From contig CAYXHZ010000049.1 of NCBI GenBank assembly GCA_964465065.1, positions 1 to 22,408 on the forward strand: DNA of 22,408 nucleotides, read 5' to 3'. Position numbers and translations under genes: made by a program. Each line of letters starts with the position of its first letter. Positions within the stretch are counted from its first letter, which is position 1. Source of the DNA: CAYMND01 sp964465065 (GTDB lineage: Bacteria > Acidobacteriota > Aminicenantia > UBA2199). The notes below the pieces were generated by a model. That model saw nothing but the letters and a program-made list of their open reading frames with translations, was not told where the DNA came from and ran no database searches. Shown one piece after another: positions 14,431-22,067 of the stretch.

Positions 14431-15298
14431 ATATGCACTGCTGCTGTTTTTAAAGTTCCTGGTCCGCATAACGCCCTACGGCGGCCTGGATCTGTTCACC
14501 GCTTCACTGCGCTGGCTGGCCAAACGACTGGACAAGCGCCGCCACCGGCTGGTGAACGACAACCTCATCCTGGCCTTCCCGGAGCTGGAAAAAGCGCAGC
14601 GTCAATCGCTGCTCGACCGGATTTACCGTCATTATTCGAAAATTATGACCGAATGGCTGTACATGTTTTCACACCGGTGCCGCCCGGCCAAAGCCCTGCC
14701 GGTCAGCCTTGTCCACGCCGAGCATCTGCAGACCGTGCTGGAGCTCAACCAGGGCGCCATCCTGGTTTCCGCCCATTTCGGCAACTGGGAATTGATCCCC
14801 TTTGTTTTGAAAGAGCTGTTGCCTTCGCCGCTGATCGCGATCGCCCGACCAATGAACAACCCGCTGGTCGAACGGCTCGTCTCCCGCTTCCGGGCCTTCA
14901 TGGGCAGCCAGATCATCTACAAGAAAGGGGCGCTGCGCAAGATCATCGGCCTGTTGAACGAGCGACGCTTCATCTACCTGCTCGCCGATCAGAATGCCGT
15001 GCCGCGCGAAGCGGTGCAGGTCGATTTTTTTTCCCGGAAAACCACGGCCCTGGCCTCGGTCGCCCAGATACACCAAAAAAAGGCGGCACCACTTCTGCCG
15101 CTGTTTCTCCACTACGAAACCGAACGGATCGTTTTGGAATTTCTACCACCCGTCCTGGCTTCCGGCCCGGAACGGACCGTACAGACTCTGACCCAGGAGC
15201 TGACCGGCCTTATCGAGCAACAGATCCGTAAACATCCGGAACAGTGGTTCTGGTTTCACAACCGTTGGAAAAACCGAACAATTGGAGCAAGTCTATGA
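14405..15298 (+). CDS. lpxL: Lipid A late acyltransferase (LpxL/HtrB family)
   Basis: 297 residues from a GTG start; no ATG is available early in the frame. The N-terminus is hydrophobic (EYALLLFLKFLVRI). The catalytic H-x4-E motif is in VSAHFGNWEL (H124, E129). Further LPLAT motifs are IARPMNNPLVERLVSRFR, FIYLLADQNA, VDFFSRKTTALAS and PEQWFWFHNRWK at the C-terminus. It adds a secondary acyl chain to Kdo2-lipid A. Distinguishing LpxL from LpxM or LpxP needs alignment. It overlaps lpxK by 26 nt and rph by 4 nt (ATGA). Confidence 0.93.
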   Translation: MITLRHRIEYALLLFLKFLVRITPYGGLDLFTASLRWLAKRLDKRRHRLVNDNLILAFPELEKAQRQSLLDRIYRHYSKIMTEWLYMFSHRCRPAKALPVSLVHAEHLQTVLELNQGAILVSAHFGNWELIPFVLKELLPSPLIAIARPMNNPLVERLVSRFRAFMGSQIIYKKGALRKIIGLLNERRFIYLLADQNAVPREAVQVDFFSRKTTALASVAQIHQKKAAPLLPLFLHYETERIVLEFLPPVLASGPERTVQTLTQELTGLIEQQIRKHPEQWFWFHNRWKNRTIGASL

Positions 15299-16017
15299 AT
15301 CAAATCCAAACCCTGGAAATTCCCGGTGTCCGGCCTTTGAGCGTTCAGACCGGATTCCTCGAAAAAGTACCGTCGGCCCTGGTCGTTCAGGGCAAGACCC
15401 AGGTGCTGTGCAGTGCCAGCTATGAGGACAAGGTTCCTCCCTTCCTCAAGGAGCAGAAAGATAAAAAGCACGGTTGGCTGAAGGCGGAATACAGCATGCT
15501 GCCCAATGCCGGCGGCATGCAGCGTCAGCAGCGGGAACGCAACCGTTACAACAGCCGCAACCTTGAAATCGAACGCTTCGTCGGCCGAGCCCTGCGCACG
15601 GTCATCAACCTTAAAAAACTCGGCCAGAGAACCATCACCATCGATTGCGACGTTCTCCAGGCCGACGGCGGCACCCGTTGCGCATCGGTCATCGGCGGCG
15701 TTCTGGCCCTGCATCAACTCTTCAAATACATGGTATTCGAACAACTCATCGCCGATTTCCCCCCCATGAAGCTGATTTCGGCCATTTCGGTCGGCAGCCG
15801 GGGAGACCAGATCATGCTGGACATGAATTACGAGCAGGACCTCAACGCAGACGCCGACATCAACATCGTCTCCGACGAGAATGGCGACCTGATCGAAGCC
15901 ACCGCCTTCGTCGAAGGTCAGGCGCTCAAACCGAAATTGTACGCCGAGGCTCTCGATATGGCCGTCCAGGCCAATACGGCCGTCATCAAGGTCCTCAAAC
16001 CCTGGTTGACGAGGTAA
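15295..16017 (+). CDS. rph: Ribonuclease PH
   Basis: 240 residues, normal size. A phosphorolytic 3'-exonuclease that trims tRNA precursors and forms a hexamer. Motifs: KTQVLCSASYEDKVPPFL, AEYSMLPNA, RNLEIERFVGRALRTVI, TITIDCDVLQADGGTRCASVIGG, and MLDMNYEQDLNADADINIV with the metal-binding Asp pair. The ATG at 15295 overlaps the lpxL stop, with TTGGAG 8 nt upstream; the earlier in-frame ATG lies inside lpxL. Its presence inside an envelope operon is a positional quirk with no evident functional reason. Confidence 0.94.
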   Translation: MNQIQTLEIPGVRPLSVQTGFLEKVPSALVVQGKTQVLCSASYEDKVPPFLKEQKDKKHGWLKAEYSMLPNAGGMQRQQRERNRYNSRNLEIERFVGRALRTVINLKKLGQRTITIDCDVLQADGGTRCASVIGGVLALHQLFKYMVFEQLIADFPPMKLISAISVGSRGDQIMLDMNYEQDLNADADINIVSDENGDLIEATAFVEGQALKPKLYAEALDMAVQANTAVIKVLKPWLTR

Positions 16018-16021
16018 ACCG

Positions 16022-17425
16022 ATGTCGCGTACCGCCTGCATATGGATTGTCTGCCTGCTCGGCCTGACCGGGACCTTGTCAGCGGCCGACATCCCCGCCT
16101 GCATGTTGAACTACCGCTTCGGCCCCGAACTGCACCTCCTGGTCGTCGATAAAAGCGCTCACTCGCTATTGGTATACTCAAACTATTCCTCCGAACCGGT
16201 CGCCCGCTACCGGGTTACCACCGGAAAACATCCAGGCCAGAAACAATACGAAGGCGACAGCAAGACCCCGGAAGGGATATACTTCTTCAACCGCATCATC
16301 AGCGGCGCCAACCTGCCCAAAAGCGACGATTACGGGGAAAAGGCCTTCGTCACCGATTACCCCAACCCCATCGACCGCAACGCCAGGCGCAGCGGTTCGG
16401 GAATCTGGCTGCACGGCGCCCACGACCCGGAAAAGACCACCAGTCCCAACAATTCCCGGGGTTGCGTGGTGATGAAAAACGAGGATCTGACCCAGGTTTC
16501 CAAATACATCTACCTCAACCAGACCCCCTTGTGCATCTACGAACAGGTTCCCTACCTCCCCGAGACGGAAATCGCCACACGCCGCGAACAGCTGATGGCT
16601 CGTCTGAGCGCCTGGAAGCAGAGCTGGGAAGAACGCGACATCGACGCCTACATCGCCAACTATTCCCCGACTTACCAGATCGACGGCATGAGCCGCGCAG
16701 TCTTCCGCCGTCACAAGGAGCAGCTGAATCGCCAGTACCGTTACATCCGCATCCTGCTCAACAATCTGACTCTGTACGCCTACAGCGACTACAGCATCGC
16801 CATCTTCAACCAGGTCTACATTTCCGACCTGAACCATTTCCACGCTCACAAGATCCAGTATTGGGGACATGGCGGCGCCAACGGTTACGCCATCGTAGCC
16901 GAGGACAGCCGCCGCCTGCCGGCCGTTGAACGCATCGAAGTCGACCAGGGCAACTGGGTGACCCTGGACCAGTACCGGGCCATCACCGAAAAGAAACTGG
17001 TCTCCGTCGAGCGCAGCCCGCTGCAGACGGAAGCCCCAACGGAACCGTCGATCGCCGCCGCTCCGCCTGCGCCGGCCGCCGCCACCAGTTTCAGCTACCC
17101 CGGCATTCAGACCATCAAATCCAGTCCTGCATCCAACAACGCCATCGAGCTGGAAATCGCCTTTGGCGAAACGATCGGCAACTGGCGCTACATACCGGTC
17201 CTGGCGGTTGTCAAGGACAACCAGACCAGCTATATCAGCCAGAACGGCATCCGCCTTCGCGACGGCATTCCGACCAACCCGGAGATGGGCGTCACGCTGA
17301 ACGGAGCCAGCCAGCGGTTCAGCCTGCCCTTGCCCAGCGGTGCCCAGGCCCGCAGCCTGACCGTTTTTCTGGTCGGCGCCGACAACCGCATCCGACAGAT
17401 CGTCACCTCGATCCTGAGCCCATGA
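16022..17425 (+). CDS. YkuD-fold L,D-carboxypeptidase/transpeptidase with NTF2-like domain (Csd6/Pgp2-like)
   Basis: 467 residues with a signal peptide (cleavage near LSAAD). The YkuD domain (about 35-175) has KTPEGIYFF, IWLHGAHDP (H131) and SRGCVVM (catalytic C148). The region 195-295 (LSAWKQSWEERDIDAYIANYSPTYQ ... KIQYWGHGGANGYAIV) is an NTF2-like domain. This YkuD-NTF2 order is that of Helicobacter Csd6 and Campylobacter Pgp2, which cut the terminal D-Ala from tetrapeptide stems and shape helical cells. Unlike Csd6 (about 330 residues), this protein has an Ala/Pro-rich linker (about 335-355) and a further domain of about 105 residues rich in beta strands. It lies 4 nt after rph, with GAGG upstream, and overlaps the next gene by ATGA. 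An L,D-transpeptidase role is the alternative. Confidence 0.85.
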   Translation: MSRTACIWIVCLLGLTGTLSAADIPACMLNYRFGPELHLLVVDKSAHSLLVYSNYSSEPVARYRVTTGKHPGQKQYEGDSKTPEGIYFFNRIISGANLPKSDDYGEKAFVTDYPNPIDRNARRSGSGIWLHGAHDPEKTTSPNNSRGCVVMKNEDLTQVSKYIYLNQTPLCIYEQVPYLPETEIATRREQLMARLSAWKQSWEERDIDAYIANYSPTYQIDGMSRAVFRRHKEQLNRQYRYIRILLNNLTLYAYSDYSIAIFNQVYISDLNHFHAHKIQYWGHGGANGYAIVAEDSRRLPAVERIEVDQGNWVTLDQYRAITEKKLVSVERSPLQTEAPTEPSIAAAPPAPAAATSFSYPGIQTIKSSPASNNAIELEIAFGETIGNWRYIPVLAVVKDNQTSYISQNGIRLRDGIPTNPEMGVTLNGASQRFSLPLPSGAQARSLTVFLVGADNRIRQIVTSILSP

Positions 17426-18867
17426 AGCAAACCCTGCCCCTTATCCTTATCCTGTTATTCACCGTCATCCAGGCCAACGAACAGACCATTCTCAAGAGCG
17501 GCGATTACCAGCTGGAAACCCTGCTCATCAACGGAGAACGTCCCGGGAAAACCCTGCTCATTTTCGGCGGCATTCACGGCGACGAGCCGGGCGGTCACCT
17601 GTCGGCCGAACTGCTGCGCCACATTCACCTGGAAAAAGGCCAGCTGATCATCGTACCGCGGGTCAATTTCCCGTCGATCATGCTCAACCGCCGCGAGATC
17701 AACGGCGACATGAACCGCAAGTTCACCGATCTGCAGAACCCGGCCGACCCGGAGCAACCGGTCATCGACAAACTCAAGGCGCTGATGGCCCAGGCCGATA
17801 TCTTCATCAATCAGCACGACGCCTACGGCTTTCACCGCGAGCGCGCCATCTCCGAGCTGTACAACCCGCAGAAATACGGCCAGAGCCTGATCGTCGACAC
17901 CGGTTCGCTCGACTCGCCCCGGCATCAACAGGTTCTGGACCTGGAACGCATCGGCCGGCAGATCGTCGAAAAGGTCAACGCCAAGATCGCCAGTCCCGAA
18001 CACCATTTCTGCTTCTGGAACCACAACTCCCTCAAAGCGGACACCGAATTCATCGAAATGAAACGCTCGGCCACCCATTACGCCGCCGCCCGCTACCAGA
18101 TTCCGGCTTTCGGTCTGGAGACTTCCAAGGATCTGCCCAGTCTGGAGCACAAGATCCGCTACCAGTTGCTGGTCATCCAGGAGATCATGCAGGCCTTCGG
18201 CTTCGAATACCACCTCGAAAACGTCGAAATCCCGAAACCCGTCCTGTACTGGGTCGAGTGCCGGACCGGCGAAGGGGAAACGCTCCGCGTCAACGACAAC
18301 ACCATCATCCGCCTCAACCGTGGCGAACGGATCACCGTCCAGACCGTCGCAGCCAACTACGAATCCGGCATGTCGGCCGACATCCTGGGCTGGGGCGGAC
18401 TCAACGACATCGGTCGCGAATACACCTTCGACAACCCGCGCACCGCTTTCATCCGCAAAAACCACCTGCACATCGGTCGCATTCTGTTCCGGGCCCCGCA
18501 GGCTTCGACCCTGCGCCGCCTGGCCTACCTGCACAACGAACAGGAAAAGGACATTCCCAACTGGGGCGTCATCCACGCCCGCAAAGGCGATATCATCCGC
18601 ATCCAGTCCCCCTCCAAATTGCGAACGCTGCACTGGAAGCTGAACCTGACGGCTCCGGAACAGGCCTCCAGCTCGTTCTTGCTGCCCAAGGACCCCGGCC
18701 TGATCGAGGTCGGCGCTCTGCTCAAAAGCCATTCGCTGCTGGGTCAGGGCCGGATCTTCGATGTCCGCGTCTATTGCCGGTCCGAATTACTGGGCGGTTT
18801 TCAGATCGAGCTGGAACCCGGCGACGATTCAGCCAGTGCGCCGTCGATGGCTGGCCAGTCGAGCTGA
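17422..18867 (+). CDS. M99/M14-type zinc D,L-carboxypeptidase (Csd4/Pgp1-like)
   Basis: 481 residues with a signal peptide (cleavage near VIQA). The zinc site is GGIHGDEPGG (H52, E55) and NQHDAYGFHRE (H132); the likely catalytic Glu is E233 in FGLETSKDLP; NGDMNRKF (94-101) fits the substrate-binding Asn-Arg pair. This is the layout of Helicobacter Csd4 and Campylobacter Pgp1, which trim muropeptide tripeptides to dipeptides to impose helical shape. From memory, Csd4 has a Gln in place of the first zinc ligand; here it is the canonical His. C-terminal domains (about 255-481) are beta-rich and add about 40 residues over Csd4. ATGA overlap with the YkuD gene shows co-translation. The last 67 nt overlap the convergent HPr-kinase-like gene. 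Confidence 0.87.
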   Translation: MKQTLPLILILLFTVIQANEQTILKSGDYQLETLLINGERPGKTLLIFGGIHGDEPGGHLSAELLRHIHLEKGQLIIVPRVNFPSIMLNRREINGDMNRKFTDLQNPADPEQPVIDKLKALMAQADIFINQHDAYGFHRERAISELYNPQKYGQSLIVDTGSLDSPRHQQVLDLERIGRQIVEKVNAKIASPEHHFCFWNHNSLKADTEFIEMKRSATHYAAARYQIPAFGLETSKDLPSLEHKIRYQLLVIQEIMQAFGFEYHLENVEIPKPVLYWVECRTGEGETLRVNDNTIIRLNRGERITVQTVAANYESGMSADILGWGGLNDIGREYTFDNPRTAFIRKNHLHIGRILFRAPQASTLRRLAYLHNEQEKDIPNWGVIHARKGDIIRIQSPSKLRTLHWKLNLTAPEQASSSFLLPKDPGLIEVGALLKSHSLLGQGRIFDVRVYCRSELLGGFQIELEPGDDSASAPSMAGQSS

Positions 18868-19724
18868 TTTTCCCCGAAGCGCATCAGGTAAGCCGGCAGG
18901 GAACGGCACAGGTCGCACACGAATTCGAAAGCCCGGGCGCGCCTCGGCGCCGGCAGCGGCAGGTGGTAAGCGGCGAATTCGTTCCAGATATAATTCAACG
19001 GCACTGTGGCGTCCAGACGGGTCAGACTGAACGTATCGGCCTGACGCAACAGGAACAGGCCGCCGACCGGCGCCCGGCAAACGGCGTCGAACAAGCGGCC
19101 CCAGGGTGTGCCGTACGCCCGGAACCGTCCATCCCGTCGGCGCAGGATCACCTGGTCGTCGCACAGGATGGTTCCCGCTTGAGGACTGGTGGCCACCGTG
19201 GTCTTGCCGGCCCCGTCCGGACCCACAAACACGGCCGCCCGCCGCTTGCGGATCACCGCCGCGCTGTGCAGGATGACAGCCTGAAAACCGGACAGAAAAG
19301 GGGCCAGATAGTGCTCGCCCAGCCGGGAGAACAAGGTGTCGGGCTGCAAAGCGGCCGGATGGAAAATGTCCTGGGTATTGCGGCCGAAATCCAGCACGCG
19401 CAGGCTCGAATCCAGCGCTTCGAGCGCAATATCGCCGGGATCGGCCATGGCGGCAGCCAGCAGCGCCCGCACCGGAGCGGCACGCAGAAACGGCGAGTTC
19501 CAGTGACCGTTGAAGCAGCGGATACGCCGGGAGATTTCGTCAATTTCCGCTTGGGCCGCCTGGTCTGCAGGCAGCGTATCCGGGTCCAGGACATGAAAAC
19601 GGAAAGTCAAGTCCGGTTTTGTTTCCGAGACCCAAAAGGATCGTTCCCGCTCGGATATGTCAAATCCCGGATCGGTCTGGATGCGCAGGACCAGATCGGC
19701 GAGCCGGTAGCAGACATCGGCCAT
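18801..19724 (-). CDS. HPr-kinase-like P-loop protein next to a Cys-rich peptide
   Basis: 307 residues from the ATG at 19724, 17 nt after the stop of the peptide gene; a 23-residue TTG extension would overlap the peptide gene. HprK-type features: LSGFQAVILHSAAVI before the P-loop GPDGAGKTT (168-176), CDDQVILRR (188-196, Asp pair), YGTPWGR (about 204-210) and VGGLFLLRQAD. The N-terminal 140 residues have no clear domain. It lacks the standard HprK signature region and HPr is not nearby, so it is unlikely to be a sugar-system kinase. HprK-like proteins of this kind are known beside RiPP precursors and PqqD/radical SAM genes. It probably acts on or with the peptide encoded just upstream. No ribosome site is obvious, suggesting translational coupling. 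Confidence 0.8.
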   Translation of the reverse strand: MADVCYRLADLVLRIQTDPGFDISERERSFWVSETKPDLTFRFHVLDPDTLPADQAAQAEIDEISRRIRCFNGHWNSPFLRAAPVRALLAAAMADPGDIALEALDSSLRVLDFGRNTQDIFHPAALQPDTLFSRLGEHYLAPFLSGFQAVILHSAAVIRKRRAAVFVGPDGAGKTTVATSPQAGTILCDDQVILRRRDGRFRAYGTPWGRLFDAVCRAPVGGLFLLRQADTFSLTRLDATVPLNYIWNEFAAYHLPLPAPRRARAFEFVCDLCRSLPAYLMRFGENQLDWPAIDGALAESSPGSSSI

Positions 19725-19741
19725 CGGCGGGCGCGGTACGC

Positions 19742-20059
19742 TCAGGCCCGCGAACCGGTGGCGCAGTTGAAGGGACGCGTTCCGGTCCGGCAATTGGAAG
19801 CGTACACGTTTTGACCATTATAGCAATTGCTGGCCGCTTGCTGGCCATGGTAACAGGTCAGGCTGGCGCTGGCCCCATTACCGGAACTGCAGGAATCAAC
19901 CGGGGCAACGCCGGTAAGGCAATAGCCCGGGCCGGTACCGCTACGGCAGTTGCCCATGGCCTCGTACTGCTGCCCGGTCGCCGTGGCGGCGGACAGATCG
20001 ACGGCGATCGGAGCCTCGTACATCGGTTTGCTTTTTTGATCCTGTTTTTTCTCACTCAT
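19742..20059 (-). CDS. Cys-rich peptide with seven CxxG repeats, candidate RiPP precursor
   Basis: 105 residues. Residues 1-36 are a charged leader-like part (MSEKKQDQKSKPMYEAPIAV then DLSAATATGQQYEAMG) with no signal peptide. Residues 37-105 hold seven cysteines at 38, 47, 57, 69, 79, 90 and 99, each followed by two residues and Gly (CRSG, CLTG, CSSG, CYHG, CYNG, CRTG, CATG) and spaced 9-12 residues. The rest of the core is Gly, Ser, Ala, Asn and Thr with few charges. AAGGG lies 8 nt before the ATG at 20059. This is the form of a repeat-core ribosomal peptide precursor. The HPr-kinase-like gene follows directly. No radical SAM, PqqD, protease or ABC exporter is adjacent in the window. A metal-binding or structural peptide is the alternative. 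Confidence 0.75.
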   Translation of the reverse strand: MSEKKQDQKSKPMYEAPIAVDLSAATATGQQYEAMGNCRSGTGPGYCLTGVAPVDSCSSGNGASASLTCYHGQQAASNCYNGQNVYASNCRTGTRPFNCATGSRA

Positions 20060-20220
20060 GCTTAAGCCCTTGCCTGTTCAGGTATGCATCACAACTCGTC
20101 TTGATCACAGCCACAGATTCGATACAGCTTTAGCCCGTGGTATCCAATCTCAGGTATTATTGTAATATCGAGCCGCGGACAATACAACTTCCGACGGTGA
20201 TGAAAAACGAAAAATTCAAT

Positions 20221-20309
20221 CGGAGGGGGTGGGATTCGAACCCACGGATCCACTCACGCAGATCAACAGTTTTCGAGACTGTCCCATTCAACCGCTCTGG
20301 CACCCCTCC
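20221..20309 (-). tRNA. tRNA-Ser (anticodon CGA)
   Basis: 89 nt. Acceptor GGAGGGG pairs with CCCCTCC, with G73 as discriminator. The anticodon arm is ACAGT-CTCGAAA-ACTGT with CGA at the centre of the loop, decoding UCG. A long variable arm follows, as expected for tRNA-Ser, and the T loop reads GGGTTCGAATCCC. CCA is not encoded. T-rich sequence after the 3' end (TTTTTCGTTTTTC) may help termination. Confidence 0.97.
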
Positions 20310-20344
20310 GGGCTGTGTCAATCCGATCGAGACGGCGATTTTTG

Positions 20345-20372
20345 ATTATACACCATTTCCAGCGCCGGACAA
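20345..20372 (-). promoter_or_regulatory. Sigma-70 promoter for tRNA-Ser
   Basis: On the minus strand TTGTCC (20372-20367) and a perfect TATAAT (20350-20345) are 16 nt apart. The predicted start near 20338 gives a leader of about 29 nt before the mature tRNA. Confidence 0.6.
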
Positions 20373-20455
20373 AGCCCCGCCGCTCGCCAGCCGAGCGACC
20401 CTGAAAACATTTCATGCAGCAGCCAGCTCCCGTTCAACCCCAGTATCGGCTTTAT

Positions 20456-20483
20456 TTGCCAAAAAAAAAAAACATGCTACAAT
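20456..20483 (+). promoter_or_regulatory. Promoter of the GT-C gene with an A12 tract in its spacer
   Basis: TTGCCA (20456-20461, 5 of 6 to consensus) and TACAAT (20478-20483) are 16 nt apart, and TG at 20475-20476 makes an extended -10. The spacer includes a run of twelve A (20461-20472). AAGGGG (20493-20498) follows as the ribosome site, 8 nt before the TTG start at 20507. Confidence 0.65.
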
Positions 20484-20506
20484 TGCGATTTTAAGGGGAA
20501 ACCATT

Positions 20507-22027
20507 TTGAATATACCATTCTTCACCGACAATCTCGCACCGGAGAACGGTCGCTGGTTCGTCAACAACGAGCGCTTCCGCATCAGCAGCAACGCCCTTT
20601 TCGCCGTCATACTCAGCGCCGCTTTGCTCTTTTTCTACATCAAGAGCGAAGTGTTCATGGACGACATCTACATCTACCTGCGCGTCGCCCGCAATATCGC
20701 CCAGGGAATCGGTCCGGTCCTCAACCCCGGAGACGGTCACTTCGCCGTCACCAGTCCGCTCTGGGTCTACCTGCTGGCCTGGGGCCACAAACTGGGCCTG
20801 GGCGGAGACCTGATACAACTGTCCGGATTGATGACAACCCTCTTTCTGGGACTGGCCTCATGGCTGGCCTACCTCCTGTTGCGGCCGCATGTCGGCAGCT
20901 GGGCGGTATGGGCCCCTTTCCCCATTTTGTTCAACTTCATCAGCCTGACCACCATCGGCGGTGAAATCGCCATCGTCTACATGTCCCTGTTCGGCATGCT
21001 CTATTTTCATCTGCAGAGACGGAACTACTGGCTGACCGGCCTGATGGCCGCCATCGGCTACCTCGGCCGTGCGGAGCTGATCCTGATGCTGCCGCTGCTG
21101 CTCGTCTACGATTTCATACGTTGCAGAAAAAGGCAGGAGTCCATGCGCCAGCTGATCGGCAACTGGCTCAAGCTGACCCTGGCCTTCGCGCCGGCGGTCC
21201 TGCTCTGGCACGCCTTCTATTTCAGCCAGTTCCATACCCTTTTCCCCAACACCCTGCACACCAAAATCGTCCAGGGCCGGAGCGGACAGTGGCCGTTATA
21301 CTCCAGCCAGGCCAGACCGTACGTCATCACCCACATGTTCCGCGGCGCCAAATGGCTGGTCATACCGCTGCTGATCGGTCTGTTCCACTTCCGCCCGGCA
21401 TCTGTATTGCTCCTGTCCTTCACCGCCGTTCATTATTACGCATACAGCTGGCTGGTCATTCCCCACTACCACTGGTACTTCTACGACCTTTTCATCCTGG
21501 TTCCCCTGTTCACCATCTTCGGGACCATCGCCGTTTTTCGGAAACTCGGCGGCCTTTTACACAAATATATGCCGCTCAAAGCCCTGCTGACCGCCGCCGC
21601 CCTGATCTGCGTCTTCTTTCTCATCGACACCCTGACCATCATGGACCAGATCAAAAACTTCAAGAAAGACGATCGTCTGCGTATCTACAGCGAGGCCGCC
21701 ACCATCATTCAAACACAGGCCAAACCCAAGGATACCCTGTTGACCGTGGAAATCGGCATCATCGGCTACCTGCTCCCGGACCTGAATATCCGCGACATCA
21801 ACGGCATCGCCTCCGTGGACGTGACACTGCAAAACATCAACGACATCGATCATTTCATCAACGTTTACCGACCCCGCTTCCTGTTCTTTCCCCCGTTCCT
21901 GCCGCAAAGCGAACCCACTCGGGTGGTCCGTGACCGTCAGGGTCACGAGGTCGTCTACCGCATGATCCACCCGCAGACCCCCAAAAAAAGCCTTCACCTG
22001 GGGTCGGTTTTCATCAGAGAAACCTAG
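20507..22027 (+). CDS. Membrane GT-C glycosyltransferase (ArnT/PMT-like)
   Basis: 506 residues from a TTG start with a good ribosome site. After a first membrane helix (ALFAVILSAALLFFYI) comes MDDIYIYLRVARNIAQG with a D52-D53 pair in the first periplasmic loop, the metal/catalytic motif position of GT-C enzymes that use polyprenyl-phosphate sugars, then PGDGHFAVTSPLWVYLLAW. About 10-12 hydrophobic segments follow to residue 385, then a soluble C-terminal domain of about 120 residues. Such enzymes move a sugar from undecaprenyl or dolichyl phosphate to lipid A, LPS, glycan or protein in the periplasm. The acceptor is not shown. It stands alone, convergent with tadA (gap 40 nt without an evident terminator). 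Confidence 0.82.
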   Translation: MNIPFFTDNLAPENGRWFVNNERFRISSNALFAVILSAALLFFYIKSEVFMDDIYIYLRVARNIAQGIGPVLNPGDGHFAVTSPLWVYLLAWGHKLGLGGDLIQLSGLMTTLFLGLASWLAYLLLRPHVGSWAVWAPFPILFNFISLTTIGGEIAIVYMSLFGMLYFHLQRRNYWLTGLMAAIGYLGRAELILMLPLLLVYDFIRCRKRQESMRQLIGNWLKLTLAFAPAVLLWHAFYFSQFHTLFPNTLHTKIVQGRSGQWPLYSSQARPYVITHMFRGAKWLVIPLLIGLFHFRPASVLLLSFTAVHYYAYSWLVIPHYHWYFYDLFILVPLFTIFGTIAVFRKLGGLLHKYMPLKALLTAAALICVFFLIDTLTIMDQIKNFKKDDRLRIYSEAATIIQTQAKPKDTLLTVEIGIIGYLLPDLNIRDINGIASVDVTLQNINDIDHFINVYRPRFLFFPPFLPQSEPTRVVRDRQGHEVVYRMIHPQTPKKSLHLGSVFIRET

Positions 22028-22067
22028 ACAGCACCCGCCACCGGGCTACGCACAGCTCCGCGTCAGG

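Noticed and set aside
17455..18732. 425-codon minus-strand ORF opposite the Csd4-like gene
   Set aside because: Shadow of a gene with clear zinc-site motifs; its own product is Val/Asp-rich nonsense without a domain.
20137..20400. Plus-strand ORF with GWDSNPR segment
   Set aside because: This is the well-known false translation of tRNA-Ser read on the opposite strand.
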